Assembly (NCBI GenBank): GCA_019009955.1
Contig: CM032228.1
Coordinates: forward strand, 132,470,001 to 132,534,000
Source of the DNA: Riptortus pedestris
Taxonomy: Eukaryota > Arthropoda > Insecta > Hemiptera > Alydidae
DNA length: 64,000 nt
Reading direction: 5' to 3'
The translations under genes were made by a program, and so were the position numbers. This document shows, piece after piece, positions 18,501 to 27,320 of this stretch. The notes below the pieces were generated by a model that made no database searches, was not told the DNA's origin, and was given only the letters and a program-made list of their open reading frames with translations. The first letter of the stretch is position 1, and the number at the start of each line of letters is the position of its first letter.

Positions 18501-20832
18501 GTAAATGACAAATTATAACTTAATATATTAAAATTAAATACAAAATCCATTATTTCTTCTTTAATAACCAAATAGAAGGCTCATAATAATAAAAAACATA
18601 TTTTAAAGCTCTTAATATCAAGCTGTGATAAATGAATATACAAAAAATCTCTACAGCCAACTGAAGTTTTAAAACAATTAATTAACAAAGGGGATATCCC
18701 GGTATTGGCTGATAAACCAGTACATTTTCCAGGTTTAAAGTTTATTTCGGTATATTTTAGTATTGGGGATTTAGATTTCTACTCATCAGCTTTAAAAAGC
18801 ATAAAGCAACGTTAAACAAGTATATTATTTGATAAAATGAAAATTTTAAAAATTAAGTTAAAAAATGTTCATATTTTTAGTGAATATTATCTAAGAAATA
18901 CAGAACTGAGCTCAATCAAATGACAAAATTACATAAGATTTCCTTCAAATCTTCGTATACCATCTCAAATTGAAAATGAAACAAGATCCACTTGAATTTG
19001 AAATTTGTAATCATCAATTAATAGTTTTTCTAATCACTTTTCAGCCCCTGTCGTGGATTTTGAGATATTGAAAGCCTTACATCATTTTCATTTGATCAAT
19101 AATATACTCAATATTTAATATTAGCATGACAAATCAATTATTACATTTGGTGATTTCTTATTAATTAAGCCTTCCTTGCAAAGATCAAGTACAGTAATGG
19201 CTAAAAATTGGACTAGAAGGAGGGGAAAATCTATAAACTTCAAAATATCTCAGTTATTATGAGTCAGATAAGAAAATATTATATAACCAATATTTTTACA
19301 AATTTCTTTTAAATGTTTCACATGTTTTCACTAACTCAAATATTAGCAGAGATATTTCCATTTTTTAGTTTTTAGTCTTGAGTAAACCCCACTCATACAC
19401 AACAATATCCTGGTATATCATAGAAATATCTTACTCCTATCATAAATATGATATATGGTTAACAATTTGAGATATAGACAAACATTTTTGATGTTCCAAT
19501 CTTGTTACTCATAAATTTTTTACAATTGTTGGAACTATCCATTTCTAGTCTACCTACAAAAATATTCAAGAATTTTCATGACATCAGCCTTGTATAAATC
19601 CCCACTCCTACGAATGTGATTTGCTCTTCGCCACTAAACATCTCATTTTCAAATTATATTTTTTTTTTGTATGTTATGCAACTTTGTTTGCATAGATTTC
19701 TGTAACAAACAAAATGGTGAATAAATAGTGTCCAATCAATACCAATCTAGCATGTGGGAAATCCTCTTAGTTGACACAACCCCTATGTGATAGACTTTTT
19801 TTCCTTTTAGTTGTCTGTAAACCACCACTTCTACTCATCCAATTTTCACTTTGTGTAAAACAGAGTCACTAAACATCTTATGTCCAGGTTATATTTTAAT
19901 TCCCAATTACAGAGGTTTCTTGCATAGGAGAATTAGGTCATCAACAAGTTATTCCAGCTCGTAGGATTCTGCTCTTCTATGCAGACTCTGCACGACAGAT
20001 GTTTTTCAATTAGTCTTGGTAAGGACCTGAGCAAGAGGATCTACTTTCTACTTCATATGATTTTAGTTTTAAGAAGATATATTCATGTTTAATAACCTCA
20101 AACATGAAACATCATTAATAACTTTAAATTAAAAAAGACAGTGTTTTTTTTTTTATTTCTTTTTTGTGACCTACTACTAGTATCTATTCTACTAGTGAAC
20201 GAGACATCACACATTTATAATTTTACATTGGTTATATAAAACTTTTAAATATGTCCATGGTTAATGAGATGCTGAGATCTAAGGAGTTTAAGAAGTTATA
20301 GTGAATATCTCCAAGAAAATATGTAATTAAGATCAGCCAAATATTAAAAATACTCAAAAATTCCTTAAACCGACAAACGGTAATACATTAAGGTAAACAA
20401 AACCAGGTAAGCATGATTCATTATGTGGATATTTATATCATTTTTTTACATCATGTGTATGTGTAAATAAAATAATGATGAATAGAACATGTATATAGTT
20501 CCTAAAACTGTACTTTTCTAGTCTCTTAATAAACCTATGCAGTAGGTAGTATTAAATTATAATTTTCAAAGAAACTAGCTTGACTGCAAGTGCATCAAGA
20601 AAAATGAATAAATAATACACTAAGGTGCTGGCTACAATTTTACGTCAACAAACACGTAATATCTTAAAGATGCATTAATGATAATTTTGTTGAAATTGCT
20701 CAAAAGATAAAGTAATTTTTTTTTAAAAAAAAATACAACTTTTATAATTCCAACTTACCCATCACTAGAAAATAATCTTGATGATGAGGAGTAACATGTA
20801 GAACATAATTTACTAATACCTTTTAAATACAT
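5760..20832 (-). CDS. L2HGDH: L-2-hydroxyglutarate dehydrogenase, mitochondrial (7 coding exons)
   Basis: FAD-dependent enzyme that oxidises L-2-hydroxyglutarate to 2-oxoglutarate in mitochondria, clearing a toxic by-product of malate dehydrogenase. Exons on the - strand in order: 20832-20759, 18421-18013, 15817-15617, 11991-11830, 9130-9021, 8281-8102, 5949-5760. Together they are 1326 nt and encode 441 aa, close to the ~460 aa of animal homologues. Residues 1-25 are Ser/Lys/Arg-rich without acidic residues until Asp24, as in a mitochondrial presequence. A Rossmann FAD motif GGGIVG is at residues 36-41, with Glu61 closing the second strand. The conserved [13 protein letters not shown] segment is at 69-81, and the family C-terminal signature [11 protein letters not shown] is present. 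All junctions are GT-AG and in phase, with no internal stop. An upstream in-frame TAA just before the ATG supports this start. Introns are large because of repeat insertions. Confidence 0.96.
7088..7674 (+). mobile_element. TA-HINE copy, diverged, 5' end missing
   Basis: Reads in the same direction as the family 5'-to-3' sense. It shows the body (ttactgaaggcctaaact, then aaatatctcggttaata), a CCCCTCTAAACCCCCTCCC block, the TA tract (7466-7514), and the 3' part ending gatttcccttcagggaaatttgttaaaa. The AAAAGTCCGTCACG end is absent. Confidence 0.75.
7466..7514. repeat. (TA)n microsatellite
   Basis: About 24 TA units forming the internal microsatellite of the surrounding TA-HINE copy. Confidence 0.95.
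7850..7975 (+). mobile_element. tRNA-Leu SINE, 5'-truncated copy
   Basis: Only the tRNA-unrelated 3' half is present, including AGAAAAGGGTGGTAACCTG and the tail gttaataaataattta. 5' truncation is expected for reverse-transcribed elements. Confidence 0.75.
8102..8281 (-). CDS. L2HGDH: L2HGDH coding exon 6
   Basis: 180 nt; acceptor tttcag and donor gtatgt. Encodes YGDVSLDEF through [11 protein letters not shown]. Both boundaries are phase 2. Confidence 0.95.
8447..8660 (-). mobile_element. TA-HINE fragment around its TA tract
   Basis: Antisense to the family direction: GAGATGATGAAAATGAGGTC, TA tract (8503-8556), then tgttaacgctctagcggg and tttgtttgatcgttaccaaa. Both termini are missing. Confidence 0.8.
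8503..8556. repeat. (TA)n microsatellite
   Basis: About 27 TA units, internal to a TA-HINE fragment. Confidence 0.95.
8775..8955 (+). pseudogene. possible LINE C-terminal relic
   Basis: One frame reads [20 protein letters not shown], resembling the RLRYFGH segment near the C-terminus of many non-LTR retrotransposon ORFs. Stops interrupt it soon after. This is a weak, short similarity judged by eye. Confidence 0.4.
9021..9130 (-). CDS. L2HGDH: L2HGDH coding exon 5
   Basis: 110 nt; encodes [20 protein letters not shown] and on to KREGY, ending in phase 2. It contains the conserved FLGVHFTP segment of the family. Confidence 0.95.
9247..9582 (+). mobile_element. TA-HINE 5' half
   Basis: Starts in the 5' terminal region (ctagggctgcgttagctagg then GCAGATTTCCCACGTG), continues through the CCCCTCTAAACCC block and atgatcaaactaaa, and ends in the TA tract (9541-9582). 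The 3' part is missing. Confidence 0.75.
9541..9582. repeat. (TA)n microsatellite
   Basis: About 21 TA units preceded by (CA)4; marks the truncated 3' side of a TA-HINE. Confidence 0.95.
10068..10640 (-). mobile_element. TA-HINE interrupted by a SINE
   Basis: Family sequence runs 10068-10250 (gatcctacctacgagatg, ctgttaacactctagttg, gtttgatcattaccaaac). It stops at the SINE and resumes near 10490 with aatcaagttcattaactgct and the G-rich block. No long TA tract remains. Confidence 0.75.
10255..10488 (+). mobile_element. tRNA-Leu-derived SINE, copy 2
   Basis: Full-length: CTCAGGTTAGCCATGTG start with A box, a good B box (GGCGAGTTCGATTACCGCC), body, and tail ataataaataattt. It lies inside a TA-HINE and is therefore younger than it. 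Confidence 0.85.
10795..11350 (-). mobile_element. TA-HINE copy, diverged long form
   Basis: Begins near taagagaaatctgctattgagg (the decayed 3' hairpin) and proceeds through caggagatgaggaaaatgag, a short TA/TG stretch, gttaacgctctagtggtcgc and the G-rich block. It also has the AGTAAACCTCCACTCCTACT segment found in long family members. Confidence 0.75.
11830..11991 (-). CDS. L2HGDH: L2HGDH coding exon 4
   Basis: 162 nt, phase 0 at both ends. Encodes [20 protein letters not shown] and the PIRGEYLLL segment, the FAD/substrate-domain region of the DAO-type fold. Confidence 0.95.
12196..12760 (-). mobile_element. TA-HINE copy, long form
   Basis: Antisense copy: gaaaatgaggtccgttca, a CA-rich replacement of the TA tract, gttaacgttctagcagtca, the body, and the distal end cacacgtgggatatctacttag followed by ccctgtgtagcggactttt. 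Confidence 0.75.
12646..13076. repeat. imperfect tandem duplication, ~200-230 bp units
   Basis: Units at about 12646-12874 and 12875-13076. Both start ACCATATATTGTTCTCATTG, contain ATAAATGAAAATAGGTGAC and the TA-HINE end (cggacttttaaa), and finish with TTTGGTTTACTGAAGTAAG. The duplication therefore copied the TA-HINE end with its flank, after insertion. Confidence 0.85.
13294..13330 (+). pseudogene. U6 snRNA 5' fragment (truncated)
   Basis: 37 nt match the start of spliceosomal U6: the 5' stem-loop GTACTCGCTTCGGCGGTAC, then ATATACTAAAATTAGAAC. U6 normally continues with GATACAGAGAAGATTAGC, which is absent; the sequence switches abruptly to LINE-like DNA. It is not a functional snRNA gene. 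Confidence 0.8.
13331..15300 (+). pseudogene. degenerate non-LTR retrotransposon (LINE)
   Basis: Broken by many stops and frameshifts but readable in pieces. [10 protein letters not shown]...[10 protein letters not shown] near 14180-14250 resembles the RT block with [18 protein letters not shown] near 14345 resembles the (L)RQGD block. HIAYADNEV near 14471 is the YADD catalytic motif with the second Asp changed to Asn. [11 protein letters not shown] near 14920 and the following segments resemble the LLYGSETWTLT C-terminal block. The clade is not assigned. It is inserted in an L2HGDH intron, antisense to the gene. Confidence 0.8.
15617..15817 (-). CDS. L2HGDH: L2HGDH coding exon 3
   Basis: 201 nt, phase 0. 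Encodes [20 protein letters not shown] through TSTSGK, with the conserved PHTGIVD motif. Confidence 0.95.
15818..18012 (-). other. L2HGDH intron 2
   Basis: AT-rich. A TA-HINE fragment is at 17095-17245 with a C10 run at about 17111-17120. I recognise nothing in 15840-17090 or 17250-18012. Confidence 0.8.
17095..17245 (+). mobile_element. TA-HINE fragment
   Basis: Matches the family middle: C-rich block, ggttcaatttcagccaagaacgaacttgatc (in pieces), gtttaaatatggagtacggtaatggcaaaac, aaaattgtgtctgctgga. No termini and no TA tract. Confidence 0.65.
18013..18421 (-). CDS. L2HGDH: L2HGDH coding exon 2
   Basis: 409 nt; acceptor ttttccag, and the first base completes codon 25. Encodes the FAD-binding GGGIVG motif and the [13 protein letters not shown] segment, ending EPHCC in phase 0. 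Confidence 0.96.
18422..20758 (-). other. L2HGDH intron 1
   Basis: Contains an old long-form TA-HINE (19170-19800) and a related segment (19800-20000). Positions 18422-19169 and 20000-20758 are AT-rich without recognisable elements. Confidence 0.8.
19170..19800 (-). mobile_element. old, diverged TA-HINE (long form)
   Basis: Shows gatcaagtacagtaatggct, the G-rich block, aaaatatctcagttattatg, atattagcagagatatttcc, the GTAAACCCCACTCATAC segment, and a terminal tgggaaatcctcttagttgac with cctatgtgatagactttt. Similar decayed blocks follow to about 20000. Confidence 0.65.
20759..20832 (-). CDS. L2HGDH: L2HGDH coding exon 1 (mitochondrial presequence)
   Basis: 74 nt from ATG (20832-20830) to the donor GTAAGT. 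Encodes [20 protein letters not shown] and then FSSD plus two bases of Gly25. Phase matches exon 2 exactly, the donor is strong, the peptide looks like an import signal, and TAA lies in frame six nt upstream. Confidence 0.85.
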
Positions 20833-21413
20833 AATTTACCAGGAAACTTAGAATAAAGGGGGGGAAAAGTCAGTCACATCTTCACTTATATAATTCTCCA
20901 ATCAAAAAATTAACATATGCAACCAACAGCCCTCATTAACCAGAGTAGCAATAAACAAACGTTATCACTGTTATCTGATAACTTCAAACAGCTGTTCAAG
21001 GACTTCGCAATTTTCTCTGAGATTGACACATAGTATTCATGTAATGAATACTATTACATTATTATTCACCAGTTCTATATATATAATTTAAAATTTCTAA
21101 CTTATTATAAGTGATATTAATTAATATCACTACCTATATTTTATATTCTCTACAGGTTCCATTATTTAGATATTTTTTATTAAACGAATAATTACCCTTA
21201 AGAATAACTTAGTATCATTAAGGATACTTACAAAGGAGTTTTCTGTATCATATTTCTTTTGTTACATGGAACAATTTGTAATTTAAATTATTTTTACTGG
21301 AGGGAAACATTTGTCATAATTGCAGGGCTCTGGACCCCGACCCCACCAGGTAGCCACTCAACTACTTCACCAACTGATGAATAGTAGTTTTCACTCCTTT
21401 AGAAGTGTATTTT
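20833..21413. other. 5' flank of L2HGDH
   Basis: Presumed 5' UTR and promoter region of L2HGDH on the - strand. No clear TATA box or initiator could be singled out in this AT-rich DNA. Confidence 0.4.
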
Positions 21414-21691
21414 AAAAAAGTCCCGTCACGCAGGGGCTGCGTTAACTAAGCAGATTTTCCACCTCAAAACATAAAAGTTCAATGAGAACAATATTAGGTA
21501 TTTAGGCTTTAAATAATGTGCTTCCTAATATAACAACATACTTTCAGTAGTTTTTACATATATTAGGAAGCACCCCCTCCCAATTGTCCGATTTCAGCCA
21601 TTAACGACTTTGATCTTTCTTTTTGCATAAAACGATTAAATGCCGAGTTTGGTAACGATTAAACAAAAATTGCCACCACTAGAGAGTTAAC

Positions 21692-21747
<56 letters not shown>

Positions 21748-21878
21748 TTGAAGAGACCTCATTTTCTTCATCTCCTGGGTAGGATCGATGGACATTTGAA
21801 GAACTTTTTCAAACTTTTTCACGTCATGAGTACGACCTCAAATAGCTGATTTCCCTGATGAAGGGAAATCTGGTAAAA
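21414..21878 (+). mobile_element. TA-HINE copy with both ends
   Basis: 5' end aaaaaagtcccgtcacgcag with the CGCAGGGGCTGCG mini-hairpin and GCAGATTTTCC subterminal repeat. Then the body, TA tract (21694-21744), gtacgacctcaaatagctga, and the 3' hairpin gatttccctgatgaagggaaatc followed by tggtaaaa. One extra C is present in GTCCCGTCACG. Confidence 0.85.
21694..21744. repeat. (TA)n microsatellite
   Basis: About 25 TA units internal to a TA-HINE. Confidence 0.95.
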
Positions 21879-22030
21879 TGTTCTCCATGCCTAACTCCCC
21901 AAATACGACTCTCCGCATCGATTGAGTGAAGAGAAACAATAATTCTTAATTAATGGCTTAAAGTAGGATTCTCTTACCAAGTATAAACACTATATTGTAT
22001 TTGGTTTCGTAGACTTCTTCGCAGGGCTAC

Positions 22031-22336
22031 ATTTTCTTCTTCTCCAAACCGGCTTTCTGCTCCAGTGGTTTTCTCGTCACCCTTCACCTGTACACATTTT
22101 CGGTAGCACTACGGCTACCTTCTTCTGGCTATTCATCGCCACTGTTGTTCCGGGGCCTGAAAGACGGCACGGGTACTGAATGATCATTCAGAGCCCGGAC
22201 TTCGGCCTACTGGAACGACAGTGGCGGTGTATAGCCTGAAGAAGGAAACCGTAGAGCTACCGAAAATTTGTAAAGTGAAGGGTGACGAGAAGACTGCTGG
22301 AGCAGGGAGCCGGTTTGGAGAAGAAGAAAATATATG
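22031..22336. mobile_element. ~306-bp foldback element (MITE-like)
   Basis: Nearly the whole segment is an inverted repeat. It starts ATTTTCTTCTTCTCCAAACC and ends with the complement ggtttggagaagaagaaaat. Internal pairs include ctggctattcatcgccactg with cagtggcggtgtatagcc. The centre is the palindrome CTGAATGATCATTCAG (22176-22191). GC content is clearly higher than the flanks. No ORF. A non-autonomous DNA transposon is likely; the superfamily is unknown. Confidence 0.85.
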
Positions 22337-22797
22337 TATTGATGTAATGGACGCGTCACACCGTCATTAAGAAAATAATAATTTAATATCCTGTTTAAAG
22401 CTGCACCTCCTATTAGTGCGAAAAATGTCTCTGAAGTACAAATAATTAAATTTGGATCACTTTGTACTTAAAAAAAGTTACTAATTAACTATTAACTATC
22501 TGTGTATTTCCCTTAAGAGAACATGTGCCTGTTTATACAGATATATAATTAGGCAGCAGCCTTCCTTCCATAGGTAATGAAGCAAAATCCAACCCTGCTT
22601 CTCCAACAAAAATGCCGCATATAAAGATGGCTAGAGAAATAGCACGGATAGTTACAACTAAAATCATGGCTACAGTTGAAATCGCTTCAACAGCTTCGTC
22701 TATCAAATTCAAAGAAAAGTACGTCACTCAGAGCCTTCACAAGCTATGCAGTGCCATCATTTGATATTTTACTATCTAAACAACATGTTTTTATTTG
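22337..22797. other. spacer with an unidentified open frame
   Basis: Mostly unassigned. On the - strand, 22727-22533 is open for 64 codons and predicts a hydrophobic stretch (AISTVAMILVVTIRAISLAI); the + strand is also largely open here. No family is recognised, and it may be a fragment of something once coding. Confidence 0.3.
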
Positions 22798-23520
22798 ATC
22801 AACAACACACTCGATATTTAACCGTTTCATGGAAAACTGAAAATTACATTAGTTAATGGCTGAAAACGGCCTTGGGAAAGGGGGGGGGTGATTAATAATT
22901 TAAACTAACTGAGTCACTAAACATCTTATGCCCAGCTTTTATTTTAATTCTCGTTTACATAGGTTTCTTTTATTGGAAAAAATAGAGAATAGACAGTGAG
23001 ATGAGGTCATCAAGTTATTCTATGGGAGCCTGGGATTCTGCTTAGTGTATGGATTCCCTGCTCCGAAAACGTTTCCCACTTGCTGGAATTGCAGGCTGAT
23101 TACATTTCAAATTTGTGTTGCCCATGAGCTGGTCAGTGCTACAATTACAGAAAGTAAAAGTTCCATAAATAGAAGTGGGAGTCAATTCAAAATTGAAAAC
23201 AAAATAATACAAGTAACTCGTTTAATATTCAAATTAGAGAAAACATAAGTAGAGCATAAATTGTACAATTGGAAATTAAATGATTAGTAAGATTGATTTT
23301 TCGACCCAACACAAAAAAATTCAGAATTGTTGGGGGATGGGGGGGGGGTCGAAAATTAACAATACTCCGCTATTATGTGTCGGATCATGAACAATTGATG
23401 GTTTAATGCACTTTTTCGTAACTCAAGTATTAAGCGAGTTATTCGTGCTTTCTTGTTTTCAATGCCTTCTATAACCCCCGCCCCATCTACCCATCGGATA
23501 TTTACTTAGAAACATAGGGT
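22798..23520 (-). mobile_element. decayed TA-HINE-related blocks
   Basis: Pieces such as gatcaacaacacactcgata, ttagttaatggctgaaaacg with a G8 run (about 22881-22888), gagtcactaaacatcttatg (also at 19860), and near 23400 attatgtgtcggatcatgaa. Order is disturbed and no terminus is intact. Confidence 0.5.
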
Positions 23521-23586
23521 GAAAGTGTATTTTAGCCCCCCCCCCCCTTGGTGGCGCATGATGACGACGGGGGCCATTTTGTATTT

Positions 23587-23735
23587 CTAACTTTATCTTT
23601 TTAACACTTTAAAATTTCCAAAATTTGCCATCGGTGGTTAAAACCGAGGGTGGGGGTTTTGTTGTACTAACTTTATATTTTTTAACACTTTAAAATTTCC
23701 AAAATACGCCATCGGTGGTTTAACGAAACAAGATG
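23587..23735. repeat. tandem duplication, ~80-bp unit
   Basis: CTAACTTTAT then TTTTTAACACTTTAAAATTT and CGCCATCGGTGGTT-type sequence occurs at 23587-23645 and again at 23668-23727 with minor changes. It lies just after a C12 run (about 23537-23548). Confidence 0.8.
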
Positions 23736-24059
23736 TGTGCAAGGAGATTGCACCATCTTATTTCAAAGATCGCCAAATGAGATGTTAACTCATAATGTAA
23801 AAACTCATAAGAACCAAGGTATTGCAAAGCCACAAGGGTGAAGCTGCTCTCCTATACTTTGGAGTCTAATAGTAAACTAACTTTAAAACTTAGTTAACAT
23901 GAATAATACCTGAAACATACGCATTTGCAGGCGCATTATAATATTAATTAAGTCAAAAGTGTCTTAATAGATCCAATCATCAACACTGTACATCATTAGG
24001 AACCAGAAACAAAACACTCAAAATTTCAACATTAATTAACAAGGACAGAATATCTCTCA

Positions 24060-25030
24060 AAAGTACAGTTTTAACTTTTTAGGCATTATTCTAGACAATA
24101 AACTAGGTTGGAGTGCACACATTGAACACTTAGAGACCAAATGAATAAAGCACATTAACTTACTTTCGAAGGCGCAAAACTGACTTGGGGACCACAGACT
24201 GACATCTTACGAACTATATATAGTTATGACTCACGGAAACAGTTTGGTATACAGGGTTACAGCGACAACACACTTTAAGGGAAATGGAGAGAGTGCAGAG
24301 ACTAATAGCCTTAAAAATAATAAAGGGAAATAAGACGGTTTCATAAAGAGCAGCCTGTGCTCCGGCGAGAATTACATCCATCTCTATAATTGCAAATCAA
24401 CACAAATAACAATATTTACTATTAAATGAAAACACATTACTCAAAATGGACACATCCTACTATACCCCCCACAACAGCATTTCAAATTTACACATACGGA
24501 AGTAAGGACAGAGAATAACTAGGGTACGCTTTTATTGTCTTTCATGAGAATATACTCACTAATGTACTTAAATACCTACTAAGACCCTCATGCACAAAAA
24601 ACCAAGCAGTGCGCTTGCATTTATGAACGCCCTCGAATATGTTAAACGAAATAATGAACAAATTACGGAAGCAACAATACAGCAAGATAACAATACCAAA
24701 ACAATTGAACACAGCAACTAATTACTGATGTTCAGAACAAAACAAAAATATATATTTGACTTGGGTCAAGAGACATGCCGGACTCTACGGTAACGAATTA
24801 GTTGACAAATTTGCAAAAAGTACATCCAAAGACCAGAATAATCCAATAACTTACTCCAACATAACAAAACAAAGTCTGTGTAAAGGCGGGAAGCTTTTTA
24901 AAGGTAATAATAAGAGAGCATTAGACTGAAATAAAAGTATTAAAGAGATAATTCCCTCATTAGAATGCATTAGACTGAAATATTTACTATGTTATGGAAA
25001 GATGAGGGGAAATAATAAAAGTCACTATAT
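24060..25030 (+). pseudogene. LINE relic with RT C-terminus and RNase H region (I/Jockey type)
   Basis: Readable pieces in + frames: LGIILDNKLGWSAHIEHLET (24085-24140), a block typical after the RT fingers; SYELYIVMTHGNSLVYRVTA near 24220, like LYRALVRSKLDYGS; NQAVRLHL near 24605; and TWVKRHAGLYGNELVDKFAK near 24760-24820, matching the end of an RNase H domain (W.PGH.G..GNE.AD..AK). Many stops. The order of domains fits an I-superfamily LINE. Confidence 0.75.
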
Positions 25031-25849
25031 GAGTTCTCCAAAGAATCAAGTATATATTGAATAAGCAACATATAATAAGCTTTATAGTAGGCATCTAACT
25101 TTATACAACTTAAATACTAAATAATGCTGATTTATAAACTAACCTTATGTCTAATTGAACCAAACATTAACATTTATTGATATAGAGGTTGAAAAAGAAA
25201 CAAAGGAAATTTAATTTTATAAAATACTTTAGCGGCAAGCCAATAATATATACAATATAATGACCGATCGGTCCTATATTATGAGTACTCATTTAATAGT
25301 TTGCGTAGATAATGCTAGCATTTTAATAAGAAGTAGGTACCTGCGGGAAACATACTTTCCTTGAAGTGGAGTCTTCTTCCGGTGTTATTTTGTGTTCCCA
25401 ATGAGATTCTATCTTCTAGCTGGTGAAAGCTGGTTGCGGTGATCCGTATATGATGGTAATGTTGCGGGAGATGAAAGATAAACTATTACAGAGGGTCAGA
25501 GCCCAACTGAGCAGTTATCTCTGAAGCGGAGTACGCTATTCCTGTAGCGGTAGAAACGACCCCGGAGAGGGACAAAGCCCAATAGCCTGTATCTTTGAAG
25601 CTAGCCGGCGCCTTCTTGAGTTTGCGACGTAGTTTCCGCTATTGGCACCGCCTTGGTGATCTCCATATGTGTGGGGGGTTGTGAACTAAGCGAGCGCGGG
25701 AAATTCAATTCAAAGACGATGAACAGTCTGCAATACGCGTTACGAACGGGCACATTAAAATAGTGCCAGGAACGACGGGATAAAACAAAAAAACGTGCAT
25801 TTAAATACATTCATTCCTTCATTCCAAATATTAACGAATAATTAAGACC
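25031..25849. other. insertion splitting the LINE, partly GC-rich
   Basis: LINE homology stops near 25030 and resumes near 25850, so this interval is probably an insertion. Its right half (25340-25760) is GC-richer than its surroundings and holds two degenerate tandem units of ~75 bp (gagggtcagagcccaactg... and gagagggacaaagcccaata...). The palindrome GACCGATCGGTC is at about 25261. No family recognised. Confidence 0.4.
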
Positions 25850-26125
25850 TGAGAATTAACACCTGCACTGCCACTGATTATTAATCGACACAAGTACGGA
25901 CTACTAAATCTTACTAGCACAGGTTCAAAATATTAAATGACAAAAATTGCCCCTGTTGACAGAACAAGTGAACAGACTACAGAACACCTAATCTACACTT
26001 GTACACCGACTATACAGTAAAGAAATACACTCCAACAAAAACTTCTCAAAAACAAAGACTTATGGCCAATTGATCAAAAGAGTTTCTTTAAAAAATATCC
26101 ATTTTTGTTTAGGAATTTTTCTTGA
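25850..26125 (+). pseudogene. C-terminal relic of the split LINE
   Basis: Reads HKYGLLNLTSTGSK, then PVDRTSEQTTEHLIYTCTPT and LKNKDLWPIDQKSFFKKYPF. This matches the C-terminal end of I/Jockey LINE ORF2 (H.....LHRF, C.CG...T.EH.L..C, then WP). It completes the relic at 24060-25030. The first Cys of the finger is lost. Confidence 0.7.
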
Positions 26126-26485
26126 TTTGTTTAATACAAACAGAGGACGCTTTTCATTAAAGACTATTGTGGTAAGTCTCACCCCCCCCCCTCCATTTTT
26201 TCCCCTAATCAAGAACAATGCAATAGAATAAGTGGCATAAATGTCACAATCAAGCCCAATTAATGTTTTTGGGGTTAATTCAATTCTACTTATTTTGAGT
26301 TGTATTATTTTTTTTTTTGTTGCCTTCTTTAATTTTTATTTTCCAACCAAAAATTATGAACTTTACATTTCTTGTAACAAAATCATTGTCTATTATGAAT
26401 ATGCATGTTTTATGCTACAATAATAATATGGTACATGTAGTAAATAAACGTGCATGGGTAATGTGCACAGGAAAATTAAACAGTA
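26126..26485. other. AT-rich spacer
   Basis: Includes a C10 run (about 26181-26190) and T-rich stretches. No repeat family or gene recognised. Confidence 0.5.
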
Positions 26486-27212
26486 TATTTATGGTAACGA
26501 TCAAACAAAAATTTCGACCTCTAGAGCTTTATCAGAAATAAATATATATAATTCTCTGACGACGCTCTAGCTGTCGCAATTATGTTTGACCGTTATCAAA
26601 GTCTATATTTAATCCTTTCATGTAAAATGAAAGATCAAGTTCGTTAATGACAGAAATTGGACCAGTGGGAGGGGGGTTTAGTGGGGAAAGTTTTAAAATT
26701 TGAAGTATCTCCGTTATTATATGTTAGATTGAAAAAGTGTACATACTTAATCTTATTGCAAATTAAATTACCTGTAAATGTTGCATAACTAGTCTATGGC
26801 GGAAGCTGTCTTGACCCGCCATACTTTGTATGCCATTCTCCGACTGGTAGGCTAGTGGAAGGTCATAGAGAAAGATGTTGCCGTTAGTTTAGTTCCTTTG
26901 TGTTGCAATTCTCCCGATGAGGCGTCAGATGGACGCGAAAATATTGGAGAAATAAAAATGATTTGAATAATCATTTGAAGTTTTCAATTTTTGTTTACCT
27001 TCCACCATAGACTAGTAAAGTTAAGTTAAATAGGTATTATTTTCATTATTGTAAATGTAGTTATATACATATTTTCTCTATTATGAATATTAACCGAGAT
27101 ATTTCCATTTTTTAGTTTTTAGCCTTCAGTAAACCCCAAATCCTATCCATGTCAGTATAGCAATACCTGGGAAATTTGCTTACTTTACGCAGTCCCTACG
27201 TGACGGACTTTC
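26486..27212 (-). mobile_element. TA-HINE with inverted junction and an inserted MITE
   Basis: 26549-27212 is an antisense copy ending gggaaatttgcttactttac, then cctacgtgacggacttt. It is interrupted by a MITE at 26788-27016. Immediately left, 26490-26542 holds the same family in the opposite direction (taacgatcaaacaaaaattt, ctctagagctttatcag). The two meet at a short TA stretch, giving a small palindrome. Confidence 0.8.
26788..27016. mobile_element. 229-bp MITE with 17-18 bp terminal inverted repeats
   Basis: Ends ACTAGTCTATGGCGGAAG on the left and cttccaccatagactagt on the right (inverse complements with one mismatch). It splits TA-HINE sequence (aaatgttg before, gtaaatgtag after, with extra AT-rich bases to 27055). 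No ORF. No clear target-site duplication was found by eye. Confidence 0.75.
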
Positions 27213-27224
27213 TATATCTAACTA

Positions 27225-27320
27225 TGAAAGGACCTCATGTTCGTCATCTCTTGCGTAGGATCAAAGGACATTTGAAGACATTTTTCTAAAATCGCCTAAA
27301 GAGAAATTTGCTAAAAGGTT
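27225..27320 (+). mobile_element. TA-HINE 3' fragment
   Basis: aaaggacctcatgttcgtcatctc, ggatcaaaggacatttgaag, then aaagagaaatttgctaaaa: the region downstream of the TA tract to the 3' end, with a decayed hairpin. Confidence 0.65.
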
